Source: Planctomycetota bacterium
Lineage (GTDB): Bacteria; Planctomycetota; Phycisphaerae; UBA1845
Assembly: GCA_024275565.1 (NCBI GenBank)
Contig: JAJRYY010000038.1
Coordinates: 1-34,183, forward strand
Length of the DNA: 34,183 nt
Reading direction: 5' to 3'
Of this stretch, positions 23,086 to 31,500 are shown piece after piece (within the stretch, counting starts at the first letter, position 1; each line of letters begins with the position of its first letter). The notes under the pieces are model-generated. The model saw only the letters and a list, made by a program, of their open reading frames with translations, was not told the origin of the DNA and searched no databases. Made by a program: the position numbers and the translations under genes.

Positions 23086-24651
23086 ATGCTTCAGAAAACC
23101 GGAATGATCGTGTGGTCGCTCGGGGCGCTCACCCTTGCAGGCGGCTGCGCCACCGTAAAACCGCAACACGACTATGAGCGCGTCGGGCAACGTGTCAGCG
23201 AAGCCACCGGGCAGGATCGCATCTATCAACCCAAGGATGACGGGCTGGTGGATGGACTGGTCGAGGCGTTGCTTCAGGACGGCATATCGGCGGCGGAGGC
23301 TGTTGAGATATGCCTGCTGAACAACCGTGCGCTGCAGGCTGCCTTTATGGATGTCGGGATAGCCCACGCGGATGCCGTGCAGGCGGGGTTATATACAAAC
23401 CCCTTCCTCAACATCTCTGCACTGCTCCCCGACAGCGGCGGCCTTGCAAATATCCAGTCTACCATGGCGCAAAATATCGCTGAACTGTGGCAGATCCCGA
23501 TTCGCAAGCGGATGGCAAATCGTTCGCTGGATGCAGCCATTGTGGATCTTGCAAGAAAGGCTGCGGTCCTCGCCATGGATGCGAAGGTTGCGTATTACAC
23601 CGCAGTGGGTTCCGAGGAACGCCTCCGCATCGCACGAGACAACCTGGACATCGCGAACAACCTTCTCGAACTCGCTTTGGCACGTCAAAAGGCTGGAGCA
23701 GCCAATGAGCTTGATGTCAACTTGTCCCGCAGTGTCGCAGTGGATTCCGAAATCGCCGTGGAGCGAGACCGACTCTCTGCTGCCAACGCGCGCAGAGACC
23801 TGGCGACACTGCTCGGTCTTATTATCGACGCAGATACGCTGGTGTTGAATGACCCGTTACCGGGGAATTTCCCTGACACGCCAAGTGCTCAATCGCTTGT
23901 AGAACTCTCGAAATCCTGGCGACTCGACCTGCAGGCAGCTGAGCAGGTGGTCTCTGCTGCAAGAGCAACGCTCGCATACCAGAAAAGCCTCGTCGTTCCG
24001 CAAATACAAATTGGGTTTTCTCTGGAACGATCGGAACGCACACGACAGGGAGGTCGCGACATCCTGGCAGACACCGTCCGATCCTCCATCGTGGGGGGTG
24101 GTCTAACCGCACCCGGAATTCAACCCCGGTCAGAGCGGCAGCGCGGAAAAGGCCAGGATTTCATTCTCGGACCAAGCCTCGGTCTGACCCTGCCCATTTT
24201 TGACCAGAATCAGGCGCAGATCGCCAAAGCACAATTCACCCTGCAACAGGCGATCAAAACCATGGACGGGCTTGATCGAACCATCACACAGGAAGTGCGA
24301 AGTGCGGTCGATCGAGCGATTACATCATGGCGACTCATGCACATGTATCGCGACAAGTCGATCCCATTGGCCCAGGTCAATCTCGACCTCTCACGCGAAG
24401 CCTATCGCGCAGGACGCGCATCGTTTCTTTCCGTCCTGGAAGCACAGAGGTTCTTCCTTGAAGCCCGGCGAAGCTATGTGGCTGCTTCGCAAACAGCTGC
24501 GACGATGATCCCGGAACTGGAACAGACGATCGGACTTCCATTCGACAGGTTTCAGGCTGAGTTGGATAAAGCAGCGGACGCCGACCAGGGCGAACACCCG
24601 GATATGGATGCTGACCCAGATGAATATGATGATATGGAGAGCGGATCATGA
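23086..24651 (+). CDS. czcC: TolC-like outer-membrane efflux lipoprotein (CzcC type)
   Basis: 521 residues from the ATG at 23086, where AAGGA lies nine bases upstream; an in-frame extension to 22987 would bury the signal peptide and is rejected. The signal MIVWSLGALTLAGGC ends in a lipobox. Two outer-membrane-efflux repeats follow: AVEICLLNNRALQAAFMDVG with YTNPFLNISALLPDSGG, and later the helical segment LTLPIFDQNQAQIAKAQFTL with YRAGRASFLSVLEAQRFFLE. The C-terminal tail is acidic (DMDADPDEYDDMESGS), unlike the Cus-type paralogue, and could bind divalent cations weakly. Its stop overlaps a small lipoprotein gene (ATGA), and adaptor and pump genes follow, so this is the outer-membrane component of the second RND system. 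Confidence 0.9.
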   Translation: MLQKTGMIVWSLGALTLAGGCATVKPQHDYERVGQRVSEATGQDRIYQPKDDGLVDGLVEALLQDGISAAEAVEICLLNNRALQAAFMDVGIAHADAVQAGLYTNPFLNISALLPDSGGLANIQSTMAQNIAELWQIPIRKRMANRSLDAAIVDLARKAAVLAMDAKVAYYTAVGSEERLRIARDNLDIANNLLELALARQKAGAANELDVNLSRSVAVDSEIAVERDRLSAANARRDLATLLGLIIDADTLVLNDPLPGNFPDTPSAQSLVELSKSWRLDLQAAEQVVSAARATLAYQKSLVVPQIQIGFSLERSERTRQGGRDILADTVRSSIVGGGLTAPGIQPRSERQRGKGQDFILGPSLGLTLPIFDQNQAQIAKAQFTLQQAIKTMDGLDRTITQEVRSAVDRAITSWRLMHMYRDKSIPLAQVNLDLSREAYRAGRASFLSVLEAQRFFLEARRSYVAASQTAATMIPELEQTIGLPFDRFQAELDKAADADQGEHPDMDADPDEYDDMESGS

Positions 24652-24803
24652 GCTGCAAACGATTGAAAAACGGGTTCTTCCCGATGATGTTGGTCATGGT
24701 CAGCCTGATCTCATTGGGCGGATGTTCACACCAGGACCCGATAGGACTGGAAACGTTCGTGGTGGATTTTCTCCGAAATGCAGCAGCAGCATTACTCCTG
24801 TGA
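24648..24803 (+). CDS. 51-residue lipoprotein between czcC and czcB
   Basis: A small gene overlaps the czcC stop as ATGA, with GGAG (24636-24639) eight bases upstream. The N-terminus is a textbook lipoprotein signal: basic start MSCKRLKNG, hydrophobic FFPMMLVMVSLISL, then lipobox LGGC. The mature part is only about 25 residues: an acidic amphipathic stretch (DPIGLETFVVDFLRN) ending AAAALLL. It is cotranscribed with the efflux genes and could be a structural or regulatory accessory to the pump at a membrane surface. I do not recognise the family. The overlap, ribosome binding site and lipobox together make a real gene likely. Confidence 0.72.
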   Translation: MSCKRLKNGFFPMMLVMVSLISLGGCSHQDPIGLETFVVDFLRNAAAALLL

Positions 24804-24834
24804 TAGCAGATAGCAGACAACGAAGGATCTTCTT

Positions 24835-25140
24835 ATGAACAAGAATATGATAGTTGCAATACTGATCGCCGTAGGAACTGTCCTGGGGATCGGAAACGCC
24901 GTGTCGCGTGTTTCTCTGGACAGTGTTGCGATAGCTCAGCATAACGATCACGACGGCCACGACCACGGAGGTGGGGGCCATGACGATCATGGTGACGATG
25001 ATAGTCACAACGAAAAAGATGGACACGACGATCACGATGATCACGACGAAAAAGATGGACACGACGACCACGGCGGAAAAGGTGGTCACGATGATCATGG
25101 TGGCGAAAAGGTGGTCACGGAGCGCACGAAGAAGGCGTGA
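24835..25140 (+). CDS. czcB: N-terminal fragment of czcB: membrane anchor and His-rich region
   Basis: 101 residues, with AAGGA seven bases before the ATG at 24835. It has an N-terminal anchor (MIVAILIAVGTVLGIGNA) and then a His/Asp-rich region (HNDHDGHDHGGGGHDDHG and repeats of EKDGHDDH). CzcB-family adaptors usually have such a leader fused to the adaptor core. Here the frame ends EKVVTERTKKA at 25140. If one A is added to the AAAA run at 25106-25109, it continues as EKGGHGAHEEGVIHLNEAQ straight into the next frame, restoring one 547-residue protein (24835-26477). I therefore read this as the front half of a czcB split by a one-base deletion, a sequencing error or a frameshift signal, not as a separate gene. 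Confidence 0.75.
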   Translation: MNKNMIVAILIAVGTVLGIGNAVSRVSLDSVAIAQHNDHDGHDHGGGGHDDHGDDDSHNEKDGHDDHDDHDEKDGHDDHGGKGGHDDHGGEKVVTERTKKA

Positions 25141-26477
25141 TCCATCTCAACGAAGCGCAGCTTGAGGGACTGAATCTGACCCATGTCAAGGTCACACGCG
25201 GTTCGCTGACAACCATGGTTGAGCTGACCGGTGAAGTAGGATGGAACGCCGACCGGCTGGTGCATATTACGCCGCGTGTACGTGGAATCGTCTCATCCGT
25301 CGAACGGACCCTGGGCGACAAAGTGGATGCCGGGACCATTCTGTGCGTCCTCGATTCGCGTGAGATGGGCGATGCAAAAATGGAATACCTCGTCGATCTC
25401 AGCAAATTTGAAGTGGCACGCGCGGACTTTGATCGTGCAAAAATCGTCTACGAAAATACAAAAAAACTGCTCGAGATCCTCGACCCGGAACCCTCACCGG
25501 AGGATGCACTCGCACAAGCACACGACCTCCCAGTGGGTGAAAACAAGAACAAATTACTGACCACATTCACCAGAATGAAGGTCAGCCTGCGAAATTACAG
25601 ACGAAACGAAGAGCTTCTGGCAAGCAAGATCGCCAGCGAAGCGGAATTCCTGGAAGCAAAAGGACAGTATGAGGTCTTCCGGGCAGATTTCTTATCCACC
25701 CGTGAGGAGATTTCATTTGGCCTGGAGCTGGGTTTTCTGCGGGCGTCAAAGGATTTTCAAGTCTCAGAAACCGAAATGCGGAACGCAGAACGCGCCCTGC
25801 ACATCCTGGGTCTGACCAACGAGCAAATTGCAGAAATCGCACAGCAGGGGCAGGAGATAGACATGAACATTTCCCGCGCCGCGCTCTCAAGCCCCATCTC
25901 AGGAGTCATCGTCGATCGCCATCTGACGCGCGGTGAAATGGTCAACACAGACACACGCCTGTACACCATCGCAAATCTTTCAAATGTCTGGGTCATGGGG
26001 CGAGCCTATGAACGCGACATCCGTTTCCTGAAGCAAGGTCAGAAGACCACCGTTCGACTCGATGCCTTTCCAGAAGAACTGTTCGAAGGCAAGGTCGATT
26101 ATGTGGCCAGTCAACTCGACCTGGACACGCGGACGGTGCAAATCCGTGTCGTCCTGCCGAATCCCGAAGGCAGACTCCGCCCGGGTATGTTTGGGACGGT
26201 CGTCATCCATGTGGGCAATGAAACCGACAGCGGAAAACGGGGAGGAATCCTGGTACCAGCCGCCGCACTCCAGCGCGTCAAAGGCGGGTTCGTTGTGTTT
26301 AAGTCTACCGGACCTGGCGAATACAAACAGGTCACGGTCCAGGTTCTCGGAAAATCCCGGGAGTTCGCGGAAGTGATGGGCGCGATTACGATCGGTGACA
26401 AAGTCGCCGTCGGTGACACATTCGTACTCAAATCGGAAGTTGGTAAAGAAGAAATGGGTGGCGGACACTCTCACTGA
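25137..26477 (+). CDS. czcB: CzcB-type membrane fusion adaptor core (lacks its own signal)
   Basis: 446 residues if read from the GTG at 25137, which overlaps the previous stop as GTGA. The core is a classic RND adaptor: GEVGWNADRLVHITPRVRGI (barrel and lipoyl entry), a helical hairpin around residues 85-210, then SSPISGVIVDRHLTRGEMVN, LYTIANLSNVWVMGRAYERD and LRPGMFGTVVIHVG. It ends with GGGHSH. Started at 25137 it would have no signal peptide or anchor and could not reach the periplasm, and no well-spaced Shine-Dalgarno precedes the GTG. It is therefore probably the continuation of the 24835 frame. It couples the CzcA pump to CzcC. The pump gene starts ten bases after its stop. Confidence 0.88.
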   Translation: MIHLNEAQLEGLNLTHVKVTRGSLTTMVELTGEVGWNADRLVHITPRVRGIVSSVERTLGDKVDAGTILCVLDSREMGDAKMEYLVDLSKFEVARADFDRAKIVYENTKKLLEILDPEPSPEDALAQAHDLPVGENKNKLLTTFTRMKVSLRNYRRNEELLASKIASEAEFLEAKGQYEVFRADFLSTREEISFGLELGFLRASKDFQVSETEMRNAERALHILGLTNEQIAEIAQQGQEIDMNISRAALSSPISGVIVDRHLTRGEMVNTDTRLYTIANLSNVWVMGRAYERDIRFLKQGQKTTVRLDAFPEELFEGKVDYVASQLDLDTRTVQIRVVLPNPEGRLRPGMFGTVVIHVGNETDSGKRGGILVPAAALQRVKGGFVVFKSTGPGEYKQVTVQVLGKSREFAEVMGAITIGDKVAVGDTFVLKSEVGKEEMGGGHSH

Positions 26478-26487
26478 CGGAGCGACC

Positions 26488-29400
26488 ATGTCAAACATAA
26501 TTGACTTTTCACTGAACAATAAATTTCTGGTCCTCGTCCTCTGGCTGATGGTGGTGGCTGTGGGTCTGGACTCTCTCACAACACTCCCCATGGACGCGGT
26601 CCCGGACGTCACCAACATCCAGGTGCAGATCCTGGCAAATTCGCCCGGACTCCCACCGGAAGAGGTCGAACGCTTCATCACATTCCCGGTCGAAACCTCG
26701 ATGAGCGGCCTGCCCGCCATCGAAGAGGTTCGCTCCGTATCCAAGTTTGGGCTGTCGGTCGTCACCGTCGTATTCGAGGAAGGCACCGACATCTACTGGG
26801 CACGGCAGCTTGTCGGCGAACGACTCGTGGAAGCTCGGGAGCAGATCCCCGCAGGTTATGGCGAACCCAGCATGGGACCCATCTCGACAGGCCTTGGCGA
26901 AATCTACCAGTTCGAGGTGCGCGGCGAGAACCACACGCCCATGGAGCTTCGAACCATCCTCGACTGGTATGTCAACTACCAGCTTCGAAGCGTCCCCGGC
27001 GTCGTCGAGATCAACGCCTTCGGTGGCGAGCTGAAAACATACCAGGTCACACTCGATCCGGACCGACTCGCTGCCTTCGCCATACCCGTCGGTGACGTCG
27101 TCGAAGCCCTCAGGGCAAACAACAGAAACGTCGGCGGGGGATACATCGAGCATCATGGCGAACAATACCTCATCCGTGGTGAAGGCCTGGTTGAAACGCC
27201 CAAGGACCTCGGAAACATCATCGTCAAGCACGATCCTGATGCAGGAACTCCGATATATGTCAAGGACATCGGAGTCGTCGAATTCGAACCCATGATTCGA
27301 CAGGGAGCAGTCACACGCGACGGAGACCGGGAAGCAGTCGTCGGCATTGTCATGATGCTCATGGGCGAAAATTCTCGCGTCGTCTCACAGGCGGTCGACG
27401 AAAAAATCGAAGAACTCAAACAATTCCTGCCAGAAGGCGTCACCATCGACACCTTCTACAACCGAACAGAACTTGTAGACCGAACCATCATGACCGTCGC
27501 AAAGAACCTCGCAGAGGGCGGCATCCTGGTCATCATCGTGCTGCTCCTGCTCCTGGGAAACCTGCGCGGCGGAATCATCGTGGCATCCTCGATCCCCCTC
27601 TCAATGATGGTTGCATTTATCGCCATGAGAATCACAGGACTCAGCGGAAACCTCATGAGCCTCGGCGCAATCGACTTCGGGATCATCGTCGATGGATCGG
27701 TCGTCATGATCGAAAACGTCGTACGAACCCTCCGAGACCGACGAAACGAACCCGAATCCCATACAGAAAAGGTACGCATCGCATGCCGCGAAGTGGCACG
27801 ACCAGTAGCCTTCGGCGTCATGACCATCACCATCGTATACCTCCCCATCATGGCACTACAGGGCATCGAGGGCAAAATGTTCCGCCCAATGGCCCTGACA
27901 GTCGTATTCGCCCTCGCAGGTTCAATGGTCTGTGCCCTCACCCTCATGCCCGTCATGGCATCCCTCTTCCTCAAGAACATGACTGAGAAAGAACCAATCC
28001 TCTACCGCCTCGCAAAAAAACTATACTACCCATTGCTGGAAAAGGTCATGGGACGACGCGGACGCGTCTTCGGCGGAGCACTCGCAGTCTTTCTAGGCAG
28101 CCTCTGCTTCGTACCCTTCATGGGTGCAGAGTTCATGCCACGTCTCGACGAAGGCGCAATCGCACTCCAGATATGGCGGCTTCCAAGTGTCTCCCTGGAG
28201 GAATCCAACCAGATCAGTCTCCATGCAGAACGCGTACTCATGGAGGATTTTCCCGAAATCAAAACGGCCGTGTCCAGAACCGGACGCGCCGAAATCGCAA
28301 CCGACCCCATGGGTGTCGAGATCAGCGATACCTATCTGATCCTCAACGACAGATCCACCTGGCGATACGACACAAAAGAGGAGCTGATAGAAGCCATCGA
28401 CGAAACGCTTCAAGCAAAGGTGCCCGCCGCCATATACAGCTACTCGCAACCCATAGAATTGCGCGTGTCGGAGCTGATCTCAGGTGTCAGAAGCGACATC
28501 GGCATCAAAATCTACGGCGACGACCTTGAACTGATGAAACAGAAGGCCGACGAAGTCGTACGCCTCATCAGTCGCATTGAAGGTGCAGCCGATGTCAAGG
28601 CAGAGCAGGTCATAGGCCTGCCCACAATGCGCGTACGAATCGATCGTGACGCCATCGCGCGATACGGCATCAACGCCGAAAACGTGCTCGAAGTCATCGA
28701 GTCCATCGGCGGGAAGCAGGTCGGTACTGTTCTCGAAGGTCAAAAACGATTCGCGCTTCAGGTGCGCTTTGGCGACTCAATCCGGGCAGATCTCGACAGA
28801 ATCGGCGACCTCAAAATCGCCGGACCACCCCAGGGTGACGGACCCGCCAGATTGATCCCTCTATCACAGCTCGCATCCATCGAAATCGAGGAAGGCCCGG
28901 CACAAATCAGCCGCGAAAACATCAGTCGGCGTATCACCGTCGAAGCCAACGTCCGAGGCAGAGACCTCGCCTCATTCGTCGCAGACGCCCAGGCAGTACT
29001 AAAGTCAGATCTCGACCTGCCCGCCGGATGGTACATCGACTGGGGGGGACAGTTCAAGAATCTTCAGGAAGCATCCAAACGCCTCGCCGTCCTGGTACCC
29101 ATGGCACTGCTCCTGATCTTCGTCCTGCTCTATACCATGTTCGGTTCATCCAGACTCGCCTTGCTGATCTACCTGAACGTACCATTGGCGATCACCGGCG
29201 GCATCATCGCACTCGTCGTCCGAGGCTACCCCTTCTCAATCTCAGCTGGCGTCGGCTTCATCGCACTGAGCGGAATCGCCGTCCTCAACGGCGTCGTCCT
29301 GGTCTCATACATCCAGGAAAAACGCAAGACGGGCATGTCGCCGGAGGAAGCAGCCAGACATTCAGCAAAGGTCCGGCTAAGAGCCGTCCTCATGACCGTC

Positions 29401-29604
29401 GTCACCGATGCGTTCGGTTTTATTCCCATGGCAGTATCAACCAGCGCAGGTGCAGAGGTGCAACGTCCCCTGGCCACCGTCGTCATCGGCGGACTGGTAA
29501 CGTCAACCTTTCTAACGCTCTTCGTCATCCCTGCCGTCTACGGATGGCTCGAGAGAGAGAAAAATGACGAAGTTCCCCAGATAGACGTCCAGCCAGCATC
29601 GTAA
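26488..29604 (+). CDS. czcA: CzcA-type heavy-metal RND efflux pump
   Basis: 1038 residues, the usual CzcA length. The ATG at 26488 has GGAG (26479-26482) upstream; the longer frame from 26395 runs inside czcB and is rejected. The N-terminus MSNIIDFSLNNKFLVLVLWL leads into DAVPDVTNIQVQILANSPGL, the HME-RND signature. The proton-relay helix IDFGIIVDGSVVMIENV has the Asp-rich form found in divalent-cation (Co/Zn/Cd) exporters, unlike the Cus-type paralogue in this window. Other family segments are FMPRLDEGAIALQIWRLPSV and FIALSGIAVLNGVVLVSYIQ. It exports metal from periplasm or cytoplasm through CzcB and CzcC. The metal is inferred from motif class. It is the last gene of the cluster; a long hairpin follows 18 bases after the stop. 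Confidence 0.94.
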   Translation: MSNIIDFSLNNKFLVLVLWLMVVAVGLDSLTTLPMDAVPDVTNIQVQILANSPGLPPEEVERFITFPVETSMSGLPAIEEVRSVSKFGLSVVTVVFEEGTDIYWARQLVGERLVEAREQIPAGYGEPSMGPISTGLGEIYQFEVRGENHTPMELRTILDWYVNYQLRSVPGVVEINAFGGELKTYQVTLDPDRLAAFAIPVGDVVEALRANNRNVGGGYIEHHGEQYLIRGEGLVETPKDLGNIIVKHDPDAGTPIYVKDIGVVEFEPMIRQGAVTRDGDREAVVGIVMMLMGENSRVVSQAVDEKIEELKQFLPEGVTIDTFYNRTELVDRTIMTVAKNLAEGGILVIIVLLLLLGNLRGGIIVASSIPLSMMVAFIAMRITGLSGNLMSLGAIDFGIIVDGSVVMIENVVRTLRDRRNEPESHTEKVRIACREVARPVAFGVMTITIVYLPIMALQGIEGKMFRPMALTVVFALAGSMVCALTLMPVMASLFLKNMTEKEPILYRLAKKLYYPLLEKVMGRRGRVFGGALAVFLGSLCFVPFMGAEFMPRLDEGAIALQIWRLPSVSLEESNQISLHAERVLMEDFPEIKTAVSRTGRAEIATDPMGVEISDTYLILNDRSTWRYDTKEELIEAIDETLQAKVPAAIYSYSQPIELRVSELISGVRSDIGIKIYGDDLELMKQKADEVVRLISRIEGAADVKAEQVIGLPTMRVRIDRDAIARYGINAENVLEVIESIGGKQVGTVLEGQKRFALQVRFGDSIRADLDRIGDLKIAGPPQGDGPARLIPLSQLASIEIEEGPAQISRENISRRITVEANVRGRDLASFVADAQAVLKSDLDLPAGWYIDWGGQFKNLQEASKRLAVLVPMALLLIFVLLYTMFGSSRLALLIYLNVPLAITGGIIALVVRGYPFSISAGVGFIALSGIAVLNGVVLVSYIQEKRKTGMSPEEAARHSAKVRLRAVLMTVVTDAFGFIPMAVSTSAGAEVQRPLATVVIGGLVTSTFLTLFVIPAVYGWLEREKNDEVPQIDVQPAS

Positions 29605-29622
29605 CAAATGCGTCCAGAGTAA

Positions 29623-29720
29623 GTGCACATGAGGTCGTTCAGCTCAATGCGGAAAATCCAGGCCTGAACCGTACAGAAGGCAAGGATTTCGAACGCAACG
29701 CTGAACGCCCTCATGTGCGC
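29623..29720 (+). other. Long imperfect inverted repeat (98 nt) after czcA
   Basis: The arms 29623-29643 (GTGCACATGAGG, then CGTTCAGC) and 29700-29720 (GCTGAACG, then CCTCATGTGCGC) pair at 19 of 21 positions, plus one wobble and one mismatch. Inside the 56-base loop, GGAAAATCC (29651-29659) can pair with GGATTTC (29684-29690) with a bulged A. The element could terminate czcA transcription, act as a small RNA, or be a mobile-element remnant. No T-tract follows. Confidence 0.6.
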
Positions 29721-29853
29721 ATGGCCCCGAGAGAATTACCCGACCACCTCAATCAGCACGCACGGACAGTCGCCACCATGGCACTGATCCACCCGCGACC
29801 ACCTTTTCAACCACCACGCCACGAGACCTTCCGCAACACATAGTGTATGCTCC

Positions 29854-29902
29854 AGCCCGGAGCAGCCTGTCAGATACTGAAATTCCGGGCTGCCAGGCTT
29901 GC
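29854..29902 (+). promoter_or_regulatory. H-type pseudoknot candidate over the modAB ribosome binding site
   Basis: Stem 1 is a perfect 8-bp pairing of AGCCCGGA (29854-29861) with TCCGGGCT (29884-29891). The first loop bases GCAGCCTG (29862-29869) pair with CAGGCTTGC (29894-29902) downstream of stem 1 through 8 bp with one bulged T. That closes a pseudoknot and buries the probable Shine-Dalgarno CAGG two bases before the ATG at 29905. A small TCAG/CTGA hairpin fits in the remaining loop. This geometry resembles translation-controlling riboswitches, but it is not a class I recognise, and it does not look like the Moco element. Confidence 0.42.
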
Positions 29903-29904
29903 AA

Positions 29905-31500
29905 ATGACCCGAACGCGGCAAAACGTCACCGCAGACAAGGGTCACGAGATCCAGAGATTCGCCAAGGTGTTGAAGCTTACCACATGCATGATTCTGATA
30001 ACGACCCTGACAGGCAGCGCCAACGATGCGCGCGCACCAACCGCAGAAAAACACATCAAAATCACCGTCTCAGCAGCAGCAAGCCTCAACGATGTATTTA
30101 CCGAAATCGGACGCCGATTCGAGGAAACCCATCCCGGAGTCGTGGTCCAGTTCAATTTTCTAGGCTCGAACCATCTTCAGCGACAGATCGAGGGCAACGA
30201 CGGGGTAGGCGTCGACGTCTTCGCATGTGCAGCCGAAGCTCCCATGGATGCCCTCGTCGCGGGTGGATTCGTGCGACCGGAGGACCGCCGACTATTCGCA
30301 GGAAACCGCATCGCACTCGTCGTACCAGTCGGAAACCCCGCCCGGATCACCAGCTTTGCTGACCTCGCAGACCCACGCGTACAGACTTTGGCAATCTCAG
30401 GCGAGAGAGTACCAGCCGGCATATACGCAAGGCAGGTGCTGGAAAAACTGAACCTCACACAAACCCTCAGCAATAAACTCGTAAACACCGCACATGTGCG
30501 ACAGGCGCTCGCATATGTCATACAGGGAGAAGTGTCCGCAGGACTGGTCTACGCGACAGATGCAGCACAAGTCGCAGACGCTCTGCAACTCGTCGAAATC
30601 GCTGACACAATCTGGCACGATCCAATCAGATATCCAATCGCAATGCTCGACCGAAGTCCACACCCGGATGCAGCATGGAAATTCGTCGATTTCGTCATGT
30701 CCAACATCGCCACCGAAATTCTCGAGCGACACGGGTTCAGACGCCCGGGGAGAGCAACACTTTCAAAGCTGCCTTCGATCAACACAGGCGAAAAACTCGA
30801 CAACAGCGATCGGCTACACAAAGCATGGATAGCCCTGAAACTCTCACTGCTCGCTGCAACCGGAGCACTCATGGTCGTATTCCCACTCGGAACATTGGTC
30901 GGAGCAATCCTCGCAAAATGTAATTTCAGAGGCAGAGAACTCCTCGATTCCGTCCTGACCCTGCCAATGGTCCTCCCACCAACCGTCACTGGATACTACC
31001 TCATGATTATGCTGGGATCGCGATCATGGGTCGGGAGAACACTGGAAGATATCCTGGGAATTCACGTCTCACTCTCACTGCTCGGTGCAGGAATAGCCTC
31101 AGGCGTCATCGCATTCCCGCTCATGATGAAATCTGCAAGAACAGCATTCGAATCCGTAAACCACGAACTCGAACTCGCATCCTACACCCTCGGAAAAGGG
31201 CGAATCACAACCCTCCTGCGCATCACACTGCCACTGGCGAAAAACGGACTCGTCGGAGGGGCAATCCTCAGCTTCGCAAGAGCAATCGGAGAATTCGGAG
31301 CAACATTCATGCTCGCAGGCATGATCGAAGGCCGAACCATGACAATGCCAAGCGCAATCTTCAACGCCTTCACAAACCACGACGATGCAACAGCACAGAT
31401 ACTCGTTCTGGTCCTGACCATATTCTCAATCGGCGTCATATACCTCACAAATCGACTGAACAGTCGCACAATGGACCGACAGGATGAAGCGGAGCTATAA
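29905..31500 (+). CDS. modAB: Fused molybdate-binding protein and permease (ModA-ModB)
   Basis: 531 residues from the ATG at 29905, with CAGG seven bases upstream; an in-frame TTG lies two codons earlier. A hydrophobic segment (LTTCMILITTLTG) acts as signal or anchor. The ModA half (about 50-265) has KITVSAAASLNDVFTEIGRR, FNFLGSNHLQRQIE, DVFACAAEAPMDALV and GLVYATDAAQV, matching molybdate/tungstate-binding proteins. A linker leads into ModB with about five membrane segments, LDSVLTLPMVLPPTVTGYY, the EAA loop ELASYTLGKGRITTLLRITLP (split at about residue 430) and ARAIGEFGATFMLAG. ModA is usually a separate periplasmic protein. Here it is tethered to the permease, and a five-helix ModB with its N-terminus outside fits that topology. 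The modC start follows immediately. Confidence 0.9.
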   Translation: MTRTRQNVTADKGHEIQRFAKVLKLTTCMILITTLTGSANDARAPTAEKHIKITVSAAASLNDVFTEIGRRFEETHPGVVVQFNFLGSNHLQRQIEGNDGVGVDVFACAAEAPMDALVAGGFVRPEDRRLFAGNRIALVVPVGNPARITSFADLADPRVQTLAISGERVPAGIYARQVLEKLNLTQTLSNKLVNTAHVRQALAYVIQGEVSAGLVYATDAAQVADALQLVEIADTIWHDPIRYPIAMLDRSPHPDAAWKFVDFVMSNIATEILERHGFRRPGRATLSKLPSINTGEKLDNSDRLHKAWIALKLSLLAATGALMVVFPLGTLVGAILAKCNFRGRELLDSVLTLPMVLPPTVTGYYLMIMLGSRSWVGRTLEDILGIHVSLSLLGAGIASGVIAFPLMMKSARTAFESVNHELELASYTLGKGRITTLLRITLPLAKNGLVGGAILSFARAIGEFGATFMLAGMIEGRTMTMPSAIFNAFTNHDDATAQILVLVLTIFSIGVIYLTNRLNSRTMDRQDEAEL

